In this document: piece after piece, positions 21,699-24,468 of the stretch
How positions within the stretch are numbered: the first letter of the stretch is position 1
How the letters are laid out: each line of letters opens with the position of its first letter
Assembly (NCBI GenBank): GCA_032355985.1
Contig: JAUKVZ010000024.1
Location: forward strand, 1 to 24,468
Direction of reading: 5' to 3'
DNA length: 24,468 nt
DNA from: Sarcodiotheca gaudichaudii
Taxonomy: Eukaryota > Rhodophyta > Florideophyceae > Gigartinales > Solieriaceae
Made by a program: the position numbers and the translations under genes
The notes under the pieces: generated by a model
The model's input: only the letters and a program-made list of their open reading frames with translations
Database searches by the model: none
What the model was told of the DNA's origin: nothing

Positions 21699-23581
21699 TG
21701 GCCGACGCACCACCGAAGTTGCTCAGCGAGGCGCTGCGCCTCGCCGGGCTTGGCTATCGCGTCTTCCCGCTTGAGCCCAGGACGAAGACACCGCGCGCAG
21801 GCTCCCGCGGCGTCCATGACGCGACGGCTGATCCTGACGTGATCCGCAGTTGGTGGCGCGACACCTCCGACGCGAACATCGGCCTTGCCTGTGGCGATGG
21901 GCTGCTTGCGCTCGACGTGGATCCCGGCGCTATTGAATCATTCGGCGCCGAGGAGGTGGCAAGCCTGGAGCTTGACTGGGCTGGCAAGCCTCGATCACGC
22001 ACACCGCGTGGTGGGTTCCATCTGCTCATGCGAGAGCCCGAAGGCGTCGTGCTTCGCAATAGCGCTGGCAAGATCGGCCAGGGCCTCGACATTAAATGCG
22101 CAGGCGGATACATCGTCGCGCCGCCATCGCGTGTCGTCGATTCCGCAAAGGCCATCGATGGCGAGTACGAGTGGATCGAGCGGCTTGCCTGTGCGCCGGA
22201 AGATCTGCCTCAGGCGCCATCATGGCTGGCTCCGGCGCTTGCAGAGGCAGCCACGCAGAGCAACATCCTGGGAACCGATGGCGCTCCTGAGTTGATTCCC
22301 GAAGGCCGCCGCAACGACGCGCTCGCCTCGATCGCTGGGCGCCTCCGGCGAATCGGGCTGGATGATCGGGCCATCGCCGCAGCGCTTGGCGCCGTCAACA
22401 GCGCTCGCTGCAGGCCGCCACTTGATGAGCGCGAGGTCGAGCGCATCGCATCGTCAATCGCTCGATATGAGCCGCACGTCGATCTGGTTGCCGAGGCGGC
22501 GTCAGGCGTCGATCTGAGCGAGTTCATGCTGGCGGCGCCGGCGAAGCCAGATGATCCGCTCGAACCTGCGCCTGTGCCCGTCGGTCGATTGGTCAGCGCT
22601 TATCCCGCGCTGCGCCCGCCCGTCATCCACGGCCTGCTGCGCGAAGGCGAAACGATGAATGTCATCGCAGCGCCCAAGACGGGCAAGAGCTGGCTGACTC
22701 TTGATCTGGCGATCGCTGTCGCCACCGGACGGCAATGGCTGGGGATGTATCCCACCGAGGCTGGCGAAGTTCTCATCATCGACAACGAACTTCATCGCGA
22801 GACAAGCGCTCATCGATTGCCGAAAGTGGCCAACGCGCGCAGCGTCACCCTGCGCGAGATCAACGAGCGAATCTTCATCGACAATCTTCGCGGGCGCCTT
22901 CGAAGCATCCTCGACCTGGCCCCTTACTTCGAAGCGCTTGAGCCGGGACGCTTCAAAGTAATCGTGCTCGACGCGTTCTACCGCTTCATGCCCATCGGCG
23001 GCGACGAGAATGACAACGGCATGATGGCGAATATCTACAACGCCGTCGATCGGTTCGCCGACAGGCTGGGCAGCTGCTTCGTCCTCATCCACCATTCAAC
23101 CAAGGGCAGCCAATCAGGCAAGAGCGTGACTGATGTTGGAGCCGGCGCCGGCGCCCAGAGCCGTGCGACGGACACGCATCTCGTGCTCAGGCCTCACGAG
23201 GAAGACGGGGTCGTCGTCCTCGACGCCGCTGTGCGCTCGTGGCCGCCACTAGACCCGACGTGCCTGAGGTGGGACTTCCCCGTATGGACCGTCGATGCGG
23301 GGCTCGACCCGGCTGCTCTTCAAAGCGAGAAGTCAAAGAAGCGCGCAGCGCCAGGCGCCGACTGGAGCGCCGAGATGTTCGCGCAGGCATTCGTCACGCT
23401 GGAGCCAGCGCCTCGCGGATCGATCCTCGCAGCTGCCTGCAACACCGGTATGAGCAAGTGGCGGGCAACATGCCTGCTGCGAGAGGCGGAGGCGGCTGGC
23501 CTGCTCACACGCCAGAGTGAGGGCCGGAACCGGCCATCGATGTACGCGATCAGTCCATCCAGGATCGACGACCCAGCCTGA
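21698..23581 (+). CDS. PrimPol-helicase replication protein
   Basis: A 627-residue fused replication protein. Residues about 7-180 form the bifunctional DNA primase/polymerase (PrimPol) domain with Asp73 and Asp75 in LALDVDPG and His108 in GGFHLL. A PriCT-1-like helical segment (about 202-261) follows. Residues about 300-540 are a RecA-like ATPase of the RepA/AAA_25 type with Walker A AAPKTGKSW (Lys330) and Walker B VIVLDA (Asp425). The last 70 residues look like a winged helix (FAQAFVTLEPAPRGSILAAA). The plan primase, helicase and DNA-binding end is that of self-sufficient replication initiators of plasmids and phage satellites. I start at ATG 21698, which overlaps the helicase stop; an in-frame GTG at 21680 lies inside that gene. 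The repeat-rich region just downstream is the natural candidate for its target. Confidence 0.88.
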   Translation: MADAPPKLLSEALRLAGLGYRVFPLEPRTKTPRAGSRGVHDATADPDVIRSWWRDTSDANIGLACGDGLLALDVDPGAIESFGAEEVASLELDWAGKPRSRTPRGGFHLLMREPEGVVLRNSAGKIGQGLDIKCAGGYIVAPPSRVVDSAKAIDGEYEWIERLACAPEDLPQAPSWLAPALAEAATQSNILGTDGAPELIPEGRRNDALASIAGRLRRIGLDDRAIAAALGAVNSARCRPPLDEREVERIASSIARYEPHVDLVAEAASGVDLSEFMLAAPAKPDDPLEPAPVPVGRLVSAYPALRPPVIHGLLREGETMNVIAAPKTGKSWLTLDLAIAVATGRQWLGMYPTEAGEVLIIDNELHRETSAHRLPKVANARSVTLREINERIFIDNLRGRLRSILDLAPYFEALEPGRFKVIVLDAFYRFMPIGGDENDNGMMANIYNAVDRFADRLGSCFVLIHHSTKGSQSGKSVTDVGAGAGAQSRATDTHLVLRPHEEDGVVVLDAAVRSWPPLDPTCLRWDFPVWTVDAGLDPAALQSEKSKKRAAPGADWSAEMFAQAFVTLEPAPRGSILAAACNTGMSKWRATCLLREAEAAGLLTRQSEGRNRPSMYAISPSRIDDPA

Positions 23582-23586
23582 ATCCT

Positions 23587-23797
23587 CTGTGTGAGGGAGG
23601 CGCGATACCTGTTAACCACTGCGCGCACATCCTGTGTGAGAGGCGCGATTTACAGACCAACCACAGACAGCCCGCTCGGTGTGGTGTGTGTGAGAGGTGT
23701 CCCCTAAAGGGGACACACCTCTCACACGACCCCACACACCGGCGAGCGGGCTCCAAGCTGGGAGAGGGTTTGAGATTTAAGGCCACCTCTCACACAG
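23587..23797. repeat. Five copies of a CTGTGTGAGAGG repeat, candidate iterons
   Basis: Three copies on the plus strand at 23587-23606, 23632-23649 and 23687-23697, and two on the minus strand at 23718-23727 and 23786-23797. The first two share a longer core close to CTGTGTGAGAGGCGCGAT; the first has two extra bases. The first plus-strand copy starts 6 bases after the PrimPol-helicase stop. Direct repeats next to an initiator gene are typical of iterons, but spacing (about 45 and 54 bases) is not a clean multiple of the helical turn. Nothing resembling a gene overlaps. Confidence 0.65.
23671..23750 (+). repeat. 80-nt imperfect hairpin
   Basis: CCCGCTCG at 23671-23678 pairs with CGAGCGGG at 23743-23750. 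The inner arms, 23687-23704 and 23709-23727, pair around a TAAA loop with one CA bulge, and GTGTGG-rich segments between add further pairing. Two of the five GTGTGAGAGG copies form its inner arms. It could be an origin hairpin, a bidirectional terminator or a binding platform; the absence of T-runs argues against a simple terminator. Confidence 0.7.
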
Positions 23798-23992
23798 CCG
23801 GGCGGGCTGGGTTTGCCGCGGCCGAATGATGGCCAGGTCAGACAGATCCGGTTCTTGGGGGGGCGGCCGACGTTGGCCCACGTCGCGCCCCGGCGAATCG
23901 GGCGGCCAGCGGCGTCACTTCTGGCGCAGGGCGCGGCACGGCCCCCACTGCCCCGCCGTCGGGCGCGCCAGCGCACGAGCCGGGACACTGAG
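23798..23992. other. GC-rich gap without a supported gene
   Basis: Very GC-rich stretch with a run of seven G and arginine-rich shadow frames on both strands (for example 23826-24035 plus and 23722-24084 minus). No ribosome binding site or conserved composition supports a gene. It completes the space between the repeats and the minus-strand terminator. Confidence 0.35.
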
Positions 23993-24024
23993 CTCAAAGA
24001 GAAAGCCCCGACCAAGGTCGGGGC
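23993..24024 (-). terminator. Rho-independent terminator of the minus-strand gene
   Basis: GCCCCGACC at 24005-24013 and GGTCGGGGC at 24016-24024 form a perfect 9-bp stem with a 2-nt spacer. Read on the minus strand it is followed by TTTCTCTTT, a normal U-tract. It lies 26 bases past the stop of the minus-strand gene. Confidence 0.9.
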
Positions 24025-24049
24025 GAAGGGGATGACAACCGTGTTGGCG

Positions 24050-24457
24050 TCAGGCGCTGCCGGGCGCTCCCTCGCGCAAGGCATGCCATTCGATCATGGC
24101 GTCGGCGTGGACGCAGCCGCTCGCCGCCTGATGCTTGCGGCCATGCACCGCCGTCACGCAGCCACGCTCCTTCAGGAAGGCGAAGGCGACCGCCGCCTGC
24201 GTCCACGGGACATCCGCGGCCTTGCGAACGTCCTCGAGGACGAACGATGCGCTGTTCATCTCGTCGATGCTCGCAGCGACCGACTCGTAGGTGTCCTGAT
24301 CGCATCGATGCTCGTACGGCTGGCCTCGGAGCGGCACGACCCGGCGAATCAGCGTGCGCTCCTCGATGGCGAACGACTCCTGCCGTTCATCTGCCGGTGG
24401 CTCGCTGCACGCCGCGACGGCATGCTCAAGCGCATCCCACTCGTCGGTTGTGCGCAT
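24050..24457 (-). CDS. Conserved protein of unknown function, possible winged helix
   Basis: A 135-residue protein encoded opposite to the rest of the window. The segment PLRGQPYEHRCDQDTYESVAASIDEMN (about 42-68) and the following FVLEDVRKAADVPWTQAAVAFAFLKERGCV look like a small winged-helix-type DNA-binding unit, and the end VHADAMIEWHALRE is also family-like. I recall similar proteins without a name from Planctomycetota genomes, but did not check. AGGA lies 5 bases before the ATG at the window edge. Its own terminator follows. It converges on the replication module and may belong to it or to the next unit outside the window. Confidence 0.65.
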   Translation of the reverse strand: MRTTDEWDALEHAVAACSEPPADERQESFAIEERTLIRRVVPLRGQPYEHRCDQDTYESVAASIDEMNSASFVLEDVRKAADVPWTQAAVAFAFLKERGCVTAVHGRKHQAASGCVHADAMIEWHALREGAPGSA

Positions 24458-24468
24458 CTCGTCCTCGC

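Overview
The window is high-GC bacterial DNA and reads as an accessory island assembled from mobile modules. No rRNA, tRNA, CRISPR array or recognisable housekeeping gene was seen. The organism is not certain. Several small families of unknown function (at 17198, 18366 and 24050) and the layout DUF2924 - large serine recombinase - HTH protein look to me like those of Planctomycetota islands, but that is a memory-based inference with low to moderate confidence.

Layout, left to right. (1) 58-654: a short tyrosine recombinase with a full catalytic set but no N-terminal core-binding domain, followed by two small dyads. (2) 831-9055: a visibly more AT-rich block with three probable defence genes: a tandem-ACT protein ending in a TIR-like domain, a small HEPN-type RNase candidate, and a 1956-residue Avs-like STAND NTPase with an N-terminal PD-(D/E)XK (Cap4/DUF4297-like) nuclease. 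(3) 9194-10147: a lone nuclease-like protein, then a strong terminator. (4) 10726-13440: a four-gene serine-recombinase cassette with every stop and start overlapping as ATGA, followed by a decayed second copy of its last gene at about 13600-13815. (5) 13997-16821: a two-gene operon of a helical protein and a QueC-like PP-loop enzyme carrying an unusual C-terminal domain. (6) 17198-23581: a co-directional replication and recombination module: two unknown small proteins, a sigma-factor-like regulator, a Sak4/AAA_24 ATPase, a DUF669 protein, a DEAH helicase with a zinc ribbon, and a PrimPol-helicase replication protein. (7) 23587-23797: five copies of a short repeat and an 80-nt hairpin directly after the replication protein, a candidate origin or control region. 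(8) 24050-24457: a converging minus-strand gene with its own terminator.

How it may work together. The right half looks like the self-replication module of an integrative plasmid, phage satellite or related element; no capsid, portal, terminase or tail gene is present. The two recombinases of different families suggest nested or successive integrations. The genes between them look like anti-phage cargo that acts by three or four different chemistries: nucleotide or NAD hydrolysis by a TIR-like domain, RNA cleavage by HEPN, DNA cleavage by the STAND protein, and deazapurine-type nucleotide chemistry by the QueC-like enzyme. The most novel candidates are the ACT-ACT-TIR-like protein with its HEPN neighbour and the QueC-like protein fused to a regulator-type C-terminal domain.
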